IMG/VR virus record: IMGVR_UViG_3300046804_006052
Span: 1-28,309 of that record
Source: a virus
Length of the DNA stretch: 28,309 nt
Reading direction: 5' to 3' (one strand)
In this document: piece by piece, positions 7,956-15,250 of the stretch
How positions within the stretch are numbered: position 1 is the first letter of the stretch
Layout: each line of letters starts with the position of its first letter
Position numbers and translations under genes: made by a program
The notes under the pieces: model-generated
Seen by the model: only the letters and a program-made list of their open reading frames with translations
Database searches by the model: none
Told to the model about the DNA's origin: nothing

Positions 7956-10210
7956 ACCCAATAACAGCTGTAGTAAAAGGCACACAAAACACAGTCGATC
8001 AAGCACGGAAAAACGTTGCTCAAGCGGCTAGATCGGCCATGCCTTCTCCGTCAGAGGCTGTATATAATCTTGGAATGGGAATTGGTCCTCTGTTGCGCAA
8101 CATTGCTTCTGAAATGAAAAAGGAGCAAGATAAGGACAAGAAAGATAAAAAGGATACAACTAATCCAGCAAATCCGAAGAGTGGATTAGTGGGTAAAAAG
8201 GAGTTTAGCGCGCTAACAACTCAAATTGGCTCTATGATTACCGTATTGAAAGATATACGCGAAATTGGTCGTATGCAGCTCCGAGCTGATCAGCAGCGAT
8301 TATTTGAAGCTCGTAGGCAACAATATCTTGGTAAAGAGGCTGAACAAGAAAGTGGGTTGCTAGAAAAACCAAGCGCTGCTGGCAGCGGTGGTAAGGGCGG
8401 TACCGGGTCTGGTCTTCTTGGAGCATTAGGTTCAATAAGCGATATGGTTCCTGGATTACTTAAACTCGTGGCCGCAGGATTCGCAGGTAAGTGGGTTTGG
8501 GATAACGTGTTTGATGAAAAAACACGTAAGATGATTAAAGATCGACTCACATCGTTGGTTGGTGATTTGGGGGAGAAGCTTGCCGACAGTATGTGGACGG
8601 CATATAAGAACGCGTTCGAATCTGCTCCCATAACAACAGCTCTTACAACAGCCGCGACTGCCTATCTTGCTGCCAGAATAACTGGCTTAGCGGCTGGCAT
8701 GGGACTCGTGTTCAAGGGTGGAAAGTGGGTTGGTGATCAGATGGTCGATAAACCGCCGCCTTCAAAAGTTAACCCAAAAGGATCAACTGCGGTTGGTCTT
8801 GAAAGTGGTGCCGCTGCGGCAATGACAGCCGAAGAACAAATTGCCCAACGTCTAGCTGCTCAGACAGCACAAGCGGCTGGCGTACGCCAATCGACTGTCG
8901 ATACAAAAGGAATGAGCAAGGCCGAGAGAATAAAATATGAAAGAGCTGCTCGAGCAGAAAGAGCAGCCATACGTCAAGAGATTGAAGCTTTAGAGAAAGC
9001 TAAAATAAGCGCTGGTCCACCATTTAAACCAGGAGGTGGTACGAGTTGGGGTACAAAGTTTGCTCGAGGGCTCGGCGTCCTTGGTGGGGGTCTCAGTTTG
9101 TATGGCGGATATGAAAATTGGCTGGATGATAAGAAATGGTCAGCCAGTCTCTATGGACTTTCCGGAACTTTAGGTCTTAGTGCTGTTGGAGCTGGTATGA
9201 CTGGCGTCGGTGCACCAGCTGCTCCATGGTTGGCTGCGGGGTCGGCCGTTACTGGAGTTGCAGGTCTCGGAGTCGATTGGCTCGAGACGTGGATGCAGAA
9301 CCGCGACAATCAAAAGAGGCAAGAAGAGATTGATAAGCGCCTGGGAGAGCTCAAAAAAGCAGAAGTAGCTGCGTCGATGAAATCCAACGAAGGCAGATCG
9401 AGCGATTCTGGAAGATTCGACACCAAAGATTACGAAAAGTATAGAGAAGGTATTGGATACAGAGAAAATGGTGGCAAGTATAGCGGTAGCAACACGTTGG
9501 GGTATCTCGGCAAGTATCAATTTGGCGTTGCTGCTTTAGAAGATCTTGGCTATATCAAAAAAGGTTCTGCTAAAAAATTAGGTGGTAATAAAAACCAGGA
9601 TATTATTTTCAAAGATCCTAAAAATTGGACCGATGGTTGGAGCAAAGAGAAGTTCTTGAACGATACAAAAGCTCAGGACGATGCAATGCGGAGATTCACC
9701 TCAAATAACTTAGCTTGGCTTCGTAAAAATGGCTATCTAAAATCTGAATCAACCACGCAGCAGATATCAGGCTTGTTAGCAGCAATGCACATTGGAGGTC
9801 CTGGTGGCGTAATTAAAATGATGAAAGAGAATATCGATCGTCAAGATGCGTACGGCACAAAGGTGAGTGATTACATTAAGTATGGCGAGCAAATATTTGC
9901 TCAGAATGCTGAAGACAACAAAGGATTCCGAGATGCGTGGAAGACTGCTATAAACAAGATGACCCCATCATCAACGTTGTCTGCATCGAGCGTCGAAGGC
10001 CCAGATCAAAAGATGGCAAATGAATTGGCAGAAATGTCAAAGACAATTGCCGACTATCTAATGAAAGCTACTAGTGGTGTAATGTATAACAGTGTAGATC
10101 AATCATCTAAAGTCAATGTAATACAAGAAGGATCAAGTGGTGGCACACCAGTCACTGACATTAATCCTGCTAACATCAAAGAAGCTGTACAATCTGCAGT
10201 AGGAAAATAA
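7952..10210 (+). CDS. 29: Tail tape measure protein with C-terminal lytic (lysozyme/transglycosylase-like) domain
   Basis: A 752-residue protein directly behind the gp26 chaperone, the gp29 position. The first ~130 residues are polar and helical ('KKEQDKDKKDKKD' near 55). Hydrophobic glycine/alanine-rich stretches occur around 160-180, 225-255 and 365-445, typical of tape measures that enter the host membrane. From ~485 to 650 lies a wall-hydrolase domain: 'GIGYRENGGKYSG' with Glu505 in the catalytic position, then 'GYLGKYQFG' and 'SGLLAAMHIGGPGG'. This resembles goose-type lysozyme/lytic transglycosylase folds. gp5 here has no lysozyme, so this domain probably opens peptidoglycan during injection. 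The tail end (~690-752) is disordered. Confidence 0.78.
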   Translation: MNPITAVVKGTQNTVDQARKNVAQAARSAMPSPSEAVYNLGMGIGPLLRNIASEMKKEQDKDKKDKKDTTNPANPKSGLVGKKEFSALTTQIGSMITVLKDIREIGRMQLRADQQRLFEARRQQYLGKEAEQESGLLEKPSAAGSGGKGGTGSGLLGALGSISDMVPGLLKLVAAGFAGKWVWDNVFDEKTRKMIKDRLTSLVGDLGEKLADSMWTAYKNAFESAPITTALTTAATAYLAARITGLAAGMGLVFKGGKWVGDQMVDKPPPSKVNPKGSTAVGLESGAAAAMTAEEQIAQRLAAQTAQAAGVRQSTVDTKGMSKAERIKYERAARAERAAIRQEIEALEKAKISAGPPFKPGGGTSWGTKFARGLGVLGGGLSLYGGYENWLDDKKWSASLYGLSGTLGLSAVGAGMTGVGAPAAPWLAAGSAVTGVAGLGVDWLETWMQNRDNQKRQEEIDKRLGELKKAEVAASMKSNEGRSSDSGRFDTKDYEKYREGIGYRENGGKYSGSNTLGYLGKYQFGVAALEDLGYIKKGSAKKLGGNKNQDIIFKDPKNWTDGWSKEKFLNDTKAQDDAMRRFTSNNLAWLRKNGYLKSESTTQQISGLLAAMHIGGPGGVIKMMKENIDRQDAYGTKVSDYIKYGEQIFAQNAEDNKGFRDAWKTAINKMTPSSTLSASSVEGPDQKMANELAEMSKTIADYLMKATSGVMYNSVDQSSKVNVIQEGSSGGTPVTDINPANIKEAVQSAVGK

Positions 10211-10211
10211 A

Positions 10212-10235
10212 AAAGGCCCTTTCGGGCCTTTCCTT
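10212..10235. terminator. Bidirectional intrinsic terminator between tape measure gene and gene 32
   Basis: An 8-bp perfect stem (10212-10219 with 10224-10231) and a 4-base loop separate two convergent genes whose stops are 23 bases apart. On the minus strand the loop is GAAA and the stem is followed by a T-rich run (TTTTTTATTTT), a strong terminator for gene 32. On the plus strand the following run is weaker. Confidence 0.85.
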
Positions 10236-11154
10236 ATTCTTGAGCTAGCTTCTTAAAGAATGCCATGCTCTCATCGTCCTCATCATCTCCAAAACCTTCA
10301 TCCATCTTTGGAGCAGGTTTAGCGAATGCTGATTTAGGAGTTTTAGCAGGTGCCTGAGGAGCTTCATCGTCGCCAAAGTCAGCAGCAGATGAACGTGGCT
10401 TAGCACCACCACCAGCAAGGCCAAGTACGCGATGTAACTTAGTCTTCAACTCTTCGTAGGACTTAAAGTTCTTTGGATCGATAAACTCTTGCAAAGAGCT
10501 TTCTGATTTCCAAATCGATTCCAACTTATCGTCGCTATCAGACAGCGGACCAGCAGTATCAAATGCTGAGCTGTCATAGTTACGATACCCTTCCACTTGA
10601 CGAATCTTCAATTTGAAGTTAGCGCCAGTCCACAGATCGAATGGGTTGATTGGTTCTTCATCTTGGAATTCTGGATGCATTGCTGCATTCAACTTATCAA
10701 AGATTTTCTTACCATACTGGTACAAGAACACTTTGCCTTCATTCTCTGGGTGTGCTGGATCTTTCACAACATAGATGTTGGAAATAAAAGCCAAGCGGCG
10801 CTTCTGTTTACGAACGAGATCTTTGTTCGCTTCGATTCCGCTGTTCCATAGCTCAGAGTTGTATTCTGATACAGGATCTTTTTGTCCAAGTGTGGTGAGA
10901 GATTTTTCGATGTACCATCCTCCAGGTCCTTGGAATCCGTGATCCCAAATACGGACGAACGGAACATCTTCATCGCCAGGTGCTGGCAAGAAACGAATCA
11001 CTGCGTAGCCGTTACCAGCTTTATCGACCTCTGGTTTCCAGAAGCGGTCATCTGCACCACCTCCACCTTCAGGATTGCTGAGCTTAGTCAGTTCGTTGTT
11101 GATTTTCTCTAGCTGAGCGCTACGAGACTTTTTCATAGATGCGAAGTCTACCAT
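10234..11154 (-). CDS. 32: Single-stranded DNA-binding protein gp32
   Basis: A 306-residue gp32. Residues ~5-20 hold the basic LAST-type motif ('MKKSRSAQLEKINNE') for cooperative binding. The OB-fold core includes 'AVIRFLPAPGDEDVPFVRIW' and 'GFQGPGGWYIEKS'. The acidic C-terminus ('GFGDDEDDESMAFFKKL') recruits replication partners such as gp59. T4 gp32 binds zinc through one His and three Cys. Here His72 is kept but the region 'KSLTTLGQKDPVSEYN' has no cysteine, so the zinc site is lost, as in several marine T4-like phages. It coats single strands in replication, recombination and repair. Early and late promoter elements overlap upstream. Confidence 0.95.
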   Translation of the reverse strand: MVDFASMKKSRSAQLEKINNELTKLSNPEGGGGADDRFWKPEVDKAGNGYAVIRFLPAPGDEDVPFVRIWDHGFQGPGGWYIEKSLTTLGQKDPVSEYNSELWNSGIEANKDLVRKQKRRLAFISNIYVVKDPAHPENEGKVFLYQYGKKIFDKLNAAMHPEFQDEEPINPFDLWTGANFKLKIRQVEGYRNYDSSAFDTAGPLSDSDDKLESIWKSESSLQEFIDPKNFKSYEELKTKLHRVLGLAGGGAKPRSSAADFGDDEAPQAPAKTPKSAFAKPAPKMDEGFGDDEDDESMAFFKKLAQE

Positions 11155-11224
11155 TGTATTTCCTTTGTATGCGTTGTATTAAAATATATTGCGTCTTATT
11201 CACATATCACATGATGTATGATAT

Positions 11225-11258
11225 TATTTATAATAACTCAATACTCAAATAAAGTCAA
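11225..11258 (-). promoter_or_regulatory. Overlapping sigma-70 and T4 late promoters for gene 32
   Basis: On the minus strand TTGACT (11258-11253) is followed after 17 bases by TATTAT (11235-11230), a good sigma-70 promoter. A perfect late octamer TATAAATA (11232-11225) overlaps the -10 box. The element lies about 70 bases before the gene 32 ATG and partly inside the end of gene 59, so gene 32 can be transcribed early and late from nearly the same place. Confidence 0.75.
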
Positions 11259-11833
11259 CTGAATTTATCAATAACGATTTTCTTCAGTTTGTCTTTATCA
11301 TATTTCAGAAACGGTTTGTATTTTTTACATTTCTGATATATCGATGGCCAGATTACCTGGTCTTCAATCTTTCTATTCCAGTGTCTGAAGAACGAGCACA
11401 TATCGTTCAATATAACCATGGTTTCAATGCTGATATTACGTTGTATAACGTGTTTTAACAATGGAGGGTGCTGACCCTCTACTACAATAATGTTTTGATC
11501 GTATACCGCGTCTAGTTGGTTCAAATCATTGCTAAAAATGTATGTTATCGACTGCTGGCGTTTGACCCAGTTGCGATAGTTGTCCTCAGCTTGCTGCTCG
11601 CTCGCCAAGTCTCCCACCCACACAGTAGCGCCTTGTTCAATAATGTTGGCCAATATGAATTGTTCTACATTACGTTTACGTGACAGCTTTTCGAAGAAGT
11701 ACTTGTCCTTGCGTTGCTCGTATGTCTTGATACTAGCACGTGTCTTTCCTCCGTAACGAAAATAATCGTACGTTTCAGAGGTGAAATGATTTTTCAAAGC
11801 GACATACATCTTGTATGTCTGGAATCCATTCAT
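11255..11833 (-). CDS. 59: Helicase loader gp59
   Basis: A 192-residue protein matching T4-family gp59: 'GFQTYKMYVALKNHFTSETY', 'DYFRYGGKT', 'YEQRKDKYFFEKLSRK', 'TVWVGDL', 'GQHPPLLKHVIQRNISIETM' and 'KYKPFLKYD'. gp59 binds forked DNA and gp32 and loads the gp41 replicative helicase. Adjacent to gene 32, its functional partner. Length is close to T4 gp59 (217). The start overlaps the stop of the upstream cytidylyltransferase gene by ATGA. Confidence 0.9.
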   Translation of the reverse strand: MNGFQTYKMYVALKNHFTSETYDYFRYGGKTRASIKTYEQRKDKYFFEKLSRKRNVEQFILANIIEQGATVWVGDLASEQQAEDNYRNWVKRQQSITYIFSNDLNQLDAVYDQNIIVVEGQHPPLLKHVIQRNISIETMVILNDMCSFFRHWNRKIEDQVIWPSIYQKCKKYKPFLKYDKDKLKKIVIDKFS

Positions 11834-12303
11834 GGTTCAATCCATTTAGCCTTAACTTCTGGATGCTTTGCAAGCTCGGACAGATAGACACGATTCCTCA
11901 TATCGGTCGAGGAATAGCTATGGCTACGACTGTTGTAGTAAATGTCAATACTATTGTCTATGCAGTATTGTTTCGCGGTAAAATCTTTGCCGATGTAATC
12001 GGCTCCTACAATACGAACGTCGAATGGAAACATTTTAAATATATTTGTCAAGTCTTCTTCTGTGGTGTAAGGAATAATATCATCCACCCACTTGATTGCT
12101 TTCAATTTGACATATCGCTCTACGAGACTTTCGACGGGCTTGTTCTTTGATGGACGATCGATTGTTGGATCGGTTTGCAACCCAACAACTAACCGTTTAC
12201 ATTGCTCTTTCGCCTCTTGCAGCATCAAGATATGTCCTGCATGCATCACATCAAACGTCCCACACGTGAACCCACATTGATATAGATCTTCAAAATCATT
12301 CAT
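11830..12303 (-). CDS. Cytidylyltransferase-like nucleotidyltransferase (TagD / glycerol-3-phosphate CTase family)
   Basis: A 157-residue single-domain nucleotidylyltransferase. The HxGH ATP/CTP-binding motif is present as His21-Ala-Gly-His24 after 'GFTCGTFDV'. 'VGLQTDPTID' and the C-terminal 'SYSSTDMRNRV' (equivalent of the ISSTxxR motif) complete the active site. The family makes CDP-activated alcohols such as CDP-glycerol or CDP-ethanolamine. The substrate cannot be read from sequence. It lies between replication genes 33 and 59 with ATGA overlaps on both sides, so it is co-expressed with them. It might serve lipid, surface polymer or DNA-modification chemistry. Confidence 0.8.
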   Translation of the reverse strand: MNDFEDLYQCGFTCGTFDVMHAGHILMLQEAKEQCKRLVVGLQTDPTIDRPSKNKPVESLVERYVKLKAIKWVDDIIPYTTEEDLTNIFKMFPFDVRIVGADYIGKDFTAKQYCIDNSIDIYYNSRSHSYSSTDMRNRVYLSELAKHPEVKAKWIEP

Positions 12304-12539
12304 AACGGTAGTTTAGCACTCTTTGGAAAATAATTTAAATTCTCAGCATCGGTCTTAATCCGTGCTTTCATTTTTGCATTGCTACGAATCAGCTTGGCTG
12401 CAGTCTCAACCTCCAGCCCAGTTTTTTCACAATACAGTACAACCGCGTCAATATAATCGACGCGCTTCTCGATTGCAATTGTTTCTATCTTCTCGATGAA
12501 ATCTTTTAGATTAAGGATTGTGTTTAATTCGTCACTCAT
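12300..12539 (-). CDS. 33: Late transcription coactivator gp33
   Basis: A 79-residue protein with the pattern of exo-T-even gp33: 'LKDFIEKIETIAIEKRVDYI', 'DAVVLYCEKTGLEVETAAKLI' and a C-terminal 'NLNYFPKSAKLPL'. gp33 bridges the beta-flap of host RNA polymerase and the gp45 sliding clamp, and with gp55 it activates TATAAATA late promoters. Such octamers are present before genes 48 and 32. It sits in the usual region near 59 and 32 and overlaps neighbours by 4 bases at each end. Confidence 0.75.
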   Translation of the reverse strand: MSDELNTILNLKDFIEKIETIAIEKRVDYIDAVVLYCEKTGLEVETAAKLIRSNAKMKARIKTDAENLNYFPKSAKLPL

Positions 12540-12847
12540 TTGTACACCACCATTGCCAATAGCATTGCCTGTATGAAAAACGCTACAGCATTGGTGAACA
12601 TCATCATGCGGTTATTTTCCACGAATGATTTGAAAAAGTAAACGATTAATCCAGCCCACATAAACAATACCACTTCTACACTGGGCATTAAGTCACTAAC
12701 ACCACGTAAGAAAGCTAAAGTGGATGGAATACAAGCACAATGGATCAGAACGACCGAGATCCATTCGAGTGTATTTTGTGATACAGACTTTAATTTTTCC
12801 TTTAGGGCTTCAAATAAAAGCTGCGATTTAACTTTCATATCTGTCAT
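12536..12847 (-). CDS. Small membrane protein of unknown function
   Basis: A 103-residue protein not recognised. After a charged helix (residues 1-27) it has three hydrophobic segments: about 27-46 ('LEWISVVLIHCACIPSTLAF'), 55-73 and 80-101 ('MFTNAVAFFIQAMLLAMVVY'). A small polytopic inner membrane protein is the reasonable reading. It is the second gene behind the wall hydrolase, so a holin-like role in lysis is conceivable, but nothing in the sequence proves it. It overlaps gene 33 by ATGA. Confidence 0.65.
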   Translation of the reverse strand: MTDMKVKSQLLFEALKEKLKSVSQNTLEWISVVLIHCACIPSTLAFLRGVSDLMPSVEVVLFMWAGLIVYFFKSFVENNRMMMFTNAVAFFIQAMLLAMVVYK

Positions 12848-12849
12848 GT

Positions 12850-13416
12850 TTATCCTTTGTAAAAGATGTGCCGTCCAATCTTCGCAACTCTTTCTTTGCG
12901 CCAGCTTGGGTTAACGTAATCAGCGTGGTAGTAAATAGCGTCCTGTACTGACTCTATTCTAAAATTTTCTAAAAGCACTTTACGTGCAACAGCGGCCGCT
13001 TCCTCATACTCGCGACGGTGCACTGGCTTTACCAGATATGTTCTCTCACAAAACCATGAGAACTGACATACAATCTTATTTTGGATTGCTGTTTTTTGAT
13101 ACACAACTCCACAAATATCAGAAGGGAAGCTTGCGTGGTTGGTCCTGTTGAGAGTGACCTGCGCGACAGCGACCTTACCTTCGAAAGGCTCAGATGCTGC
13201 TTCCCAGTAAATGTTCTTCGTCAAACAATCGAGTTGTTTCGTGCGCACATCCGACGTAACATCTGAAGTGTTGAAGCTGTTAAAGAGATCTACCTTGCGT
13301 GTGACAGCATTAGTAATGCCACTAACACAAAATAAGATGACTACAATCATGACAGTTGCAATAATAGCCTTACAAAGCACATCGCTATATCTGTCAATGC
13401 GATTGGTTAATTCCAT
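12850..13416 (-). CDS. SleB-type cell wall hydrolase with N-terminal membrane anchor (candidate endolysin)
   Basis: A 188-residue protein. Residues 17-36 are a hydrophobic helix ('AIIATVMIVVILFCVSGITN') preceded by charged residues, a signal anchor or signal-arrest segment. From ~62 the Hydrolase_2/SleB domain follows: 'CLTKNIYWEAASEPFEGKVA' with Glu72 as the likely catalytic acid, 'VAQVTLNR', 'CQFSWFC' and 'DAIYYHADYVNP'. The family cleaves glycan strands of peptidoglycan. An unusually strong AGGAGG site precedes the ATG by 7 bases, indicating high expression. With the small membrane gene that follows it could form the lysis module. An accessory wall-remodelling enzyme is the alternative. 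Confidence 0.8.
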   Translation of the reverse strand: MELTNRIDRYSDVLCKAIIATVMIVVILFCVSGITNAVTRKVDLFNSFNTSDVTSDVRTKQLDCLTKNIYWEAASEPFEGKVAVAQVTLNRTNHASFPSDICGVVYQKTAIQNKIVCQFSWFCERTYLVKPVHRREYEEAAAVARKVLLENFRIESVQDAIYYHADYVNPSWRKERVAKIGRHIFYKG

Positions 13417-13475
13417 TTGGTACCTCCTTTGGAATTTGTTGAGTACATGATATAGAAATTTTCAACTCACACAAA

Positions 13476-13545
13476 GTGGCCTTGGCCACGAGGAAAGGGG
13501 TCAGCAGAGACCCCCAGAAATGGCTCTAGTGAGCCATGTTTTTAA
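13476..13545 (+). ncRNA. Three consecutive hairpins ending in a plus-strand intrinsic terminator
   Basis: Within the 169-base gap between two minus-strand genes the plus strand has three clean hairpins: 13476-13480/13485-13489, 13497-13502/13509-13514 and 13520-13526/13531-13537. The last has a TAGT loop and is followed by GTTTTT. No plus-strand gene precedes it, so a short plus-strand RNA or structured leader on the minus-strand mRNA is likely. No clear promoter was found. Confidence 0.4.
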
Positions 13546-13585
13546 TGGTCGTAAGTATATTTAGCAATAGGAAAACGGCGGGGGA

Positions 13586-13816
13586 TCAGAACCCGGCGTA
13601 CATGCCACGGAAACTTAACGGCTGGCCAGGACGAAAATCCTTCTCAAAATACTCTGCAAGCATCTCCAAACGGAATGCAGAATCTTCTTCACCAGCTTGC
13701 TCACAGTGCTTTTGAGCATCCTTTAAAAACGTTACTAGCTGATTTGGTCGAATGTATCCACCATCCAATGTCTTGGATGGCTTCTGAAGACCACGGGGCT
13801 TGTAAAGTGTTACCAT
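13586..13816 (-). CDS. Hypothetical protein, 76 residues
   Basis: Not recognised. A soluble, mixed-charge small protein beginning 'MVTLYKPRGLQKPSKTLDGG', with a helical middle ('LVTFLKDAQKHCEQAGEEDS') and no membrane segment. An AAGG site is 6 bases before the ATG. It lies downstream of the DUF932 gene behind an attenuating or full terminator (13837-13850), so it may be expressed by read-through. Confidence 0.65.
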   Translation of the reverse strand: MVTLYKPRGLQKPSKTLDGGYIRPNQLVTFLKDAQKHCEQAGEEDSAFRLEMLAEYFEKDFRPGQPLSFRGMYAGF

Positions 13817-13825
13817 TTTTATACC

Positions 13826-13850
13826 TTAAAAAGAACGGGGCCGAAGCCCC
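13826..13850 (-). terminator. Intrinsic terminator after the DUF932 gene
   Basis: A GGGGC/GCCCC stem (13837-13841 with 13846-13850) closes a TTCG tetraloop on the minus strand, followed by GTTCTTTTT. It sits 9 bases after the DUF932 stop codon and just before the next small gene. Confidence 0.75.
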
Positions 13851-13858
13851 TATTATAC

Positions 13859-14809
13859 TCAAGCTGCTTCAGCAAATTCAACAGCTGTTTCCAGCGCTTT
13901 AACCTTGAGGTTCTTATTAGGACCGAACCAAGCAGAGGTCAGTCGGTTGTCAGCACTACGACCGATTTCATGGTCAGTCAAATACGTGACAGCGTTAAAT
14001 GCTTGCCACCAGGATCCCTCAGCAAAGCGAGCTCCAGGTTGTGTTCCCACAACTTCCAATGCGCGGGTAGCAGACTTGGAAAGATCTTTACGTTGAGGAC
14101 CTTTTTCCTTGTTGTAAGCCAACACAGGGAAGATGCGATTGAAATATTCTTTCAAATTCTCGTCTGAGTAGCGTTTCGAACCCAAAAATTGAGCCATCTC
14201 TTTGTACTTGGCGAGTTTGTGTGTAGCAATGCCCAACTGCTCTTTCACTTGCGCAGCGTCGAACTCTGTACGGTGACTCTTCTTAACCATACGGTCAGAT
14301 TGTTGAGAAAGCGACAATGTCAGCGTGTTATTACATACCACACGAATGGGGGTAAAACGGACATCGATAGATTGACCAAACTTATGAGGATTGGTGAATA
14401 GAAGATATGAATCAACTTGGTCTCCTTTAAATAAATCAAACGATTCTTTGATCTTAGCAAGCACCCACACGATCTGACCATCGCGCAATGAACCTGCAGT
14501 ATGCATTTCCATATCACCAGCAGCGCAGTACTCATGGAAGAATTCAAACGCTTCGTGGTTCTGAACGGGATTCCAATCGTTGCTCACAACAGACAACATC
14601 TGCTCGTCAGTATTACGAACCAATGCAGACCAACCAACAGCAGTCTTCTTACCGCCGATTTCAGCAAAAGCAGGAACCTTTTGTACAGTCCAATCCAGGC
14701 CTGCCTTTTCCAGCATCTGTGCTGGGGACAGATCTGCCGGAACTTTAACACCCAAACCGTGCCAAGGAGTTTCGCCAGCGTAAGCCATTGTTTCGATCAT
14801 GTGAGCCAT
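13859..14809 (-). CDS. DUF932 family phage/plasmid protein
   Basis: A 316-residue protein of the DUF932 (TIGR03299-type) family. Typical features are 'GETPWHGLGVKVPADLSPAQ' near the N-terminus, 'WNPVQNHEAFEFFHEYC', 'LFTNPHKFGQSIDVRFTPIR', 'VCNNTLTLSL' and a C-terminal 'WQAFNAVTYLTDHEIGR'. Members occur in many phages and plasmids and are often expressed early. Their biochemical role is unknown. A TTGACT-16-TATAAT promoter is directly upstream and a terminator directly downstream, so it forms a monocistronic early unit with some read-through. Confidence 0.85.
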   Translation of the reverse strand: MAHMIETMAYAGETPWHGLGVKVPADLSPAQMLEKAGLDWTVQKVPAFAEIGGKKTAVGWSALVRNTDEQMLSVVSNDWNPVQNHEAFEFFHEYCAAGDMEMHTAGSLRDGQIVWVLAKIKESFDLFKGDQVDSYLLFTNPHKFGQSIDVRFTPIRVVCNNTLTLSLSQQSDRMVKKSHRTEFDAAQVKEQLGIATHKLAKYKEMAQFLGSKRYSDENLKEYFNRIFPVLAYNKEKGPQRKDLSKSATRALEVVGTQPGARFAEGSWWQAFNAVTYLTDHEIGRSADNRLTSAWFGPNKNLKVKALETAVEFAEAA

Positions 14810-14844
14810 AATATAAACCTCAAGAAGTTGTTGAAAGAACCTTA

Positions 14845-14872
14845 ATTATACGCGTTCCTGACAAAAAGTCAA
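14845..14872 (-). promoter_or_regulatory. Sigma-70 promoter for the DUF932 gene
   Basis: Minus strand: TTGACT (14872-14867), 16-base spacer, perfect TATAAT (14850-14845). It lies about 36 bases before the start codon and overlaps the stop region of the upstream gene. Confidence 0.8.
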
Positions 14873-15120
14873 CAGGGTTGGTCAAATTGAATTTCCCACA
14901 GGAAACAGTTACCGCGCTCATCCCACTGCACATCAGAAACTAACACTTTTGAACCAAAGTATGCTAGCAGTCCATTTGCATATGAGATTAGTTGGTCTTG
15001 GCTCATTCCAGTATTGAGGTCGTCCCTCCAAATACCCCATAGCTCAGCTCGAGTATCTTCATCGATATCATGTGCAATCATGTTGAACTGTCGTTCGGAA
15101 ACAATATCAATGTACTTCAT
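14869..15120 (-). CDS. Hypothetical protein, 83 residues
   Basis: Not recognised. Soluble acidic protein with a helical N-terminal half ('FNMIAHDIDEDTRAELWGIW') and a strand-like C-terminal half ('GSKVLVSDVQWDERG'). It is the last gene of a tightly packed minus-strand operon (metallophosphoesterase, a 47-residue peptide, then this gene). Its first 14 bases overlap the end of the 47-residue gene. Confidence 0.65.
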   Translation of the reverse strand: MKYIDIVSERQFNMIAHDIDEDTRAELWGIWRDDLNTGMSQDQLISYANGLLAYFGSKVLVSDVQWDERGNCFLWEIQFDQPC

Positions 15121-15250
15121 TTGGTTTCTCCATGTGGTAGTACTTGTACAACTTTACATAATAAGCAAACTCAATTGGACAATGGTCAAGATCGGGGAGC
15201 TTGTCTCCGAAGATCCTGACCATGTCCTCATACATTTCCTGAGGCGTCAT
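15107..15250 (-). CDS. Small acidic protein, 47 residues
   Basis: A short gene supported by its packing. The ATG overlaps the metallophosphoesterase stop as ATGA, and its TGA lies inside the next gene. The peptide begins 'MTPQEMYEDMVRIFGDKLPD' and contains 'PIEFAYYVKLYKYYHM', an amphipathic, tyrosine-rich helix. Function unknown. No signal or membrane segment. Confidence 0.6.
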   Translation of the reverse strand: MTPQEMYEDMVRIFGDKLPDLDHCPIEFAYYVKLYKYYHMEKPNEVH

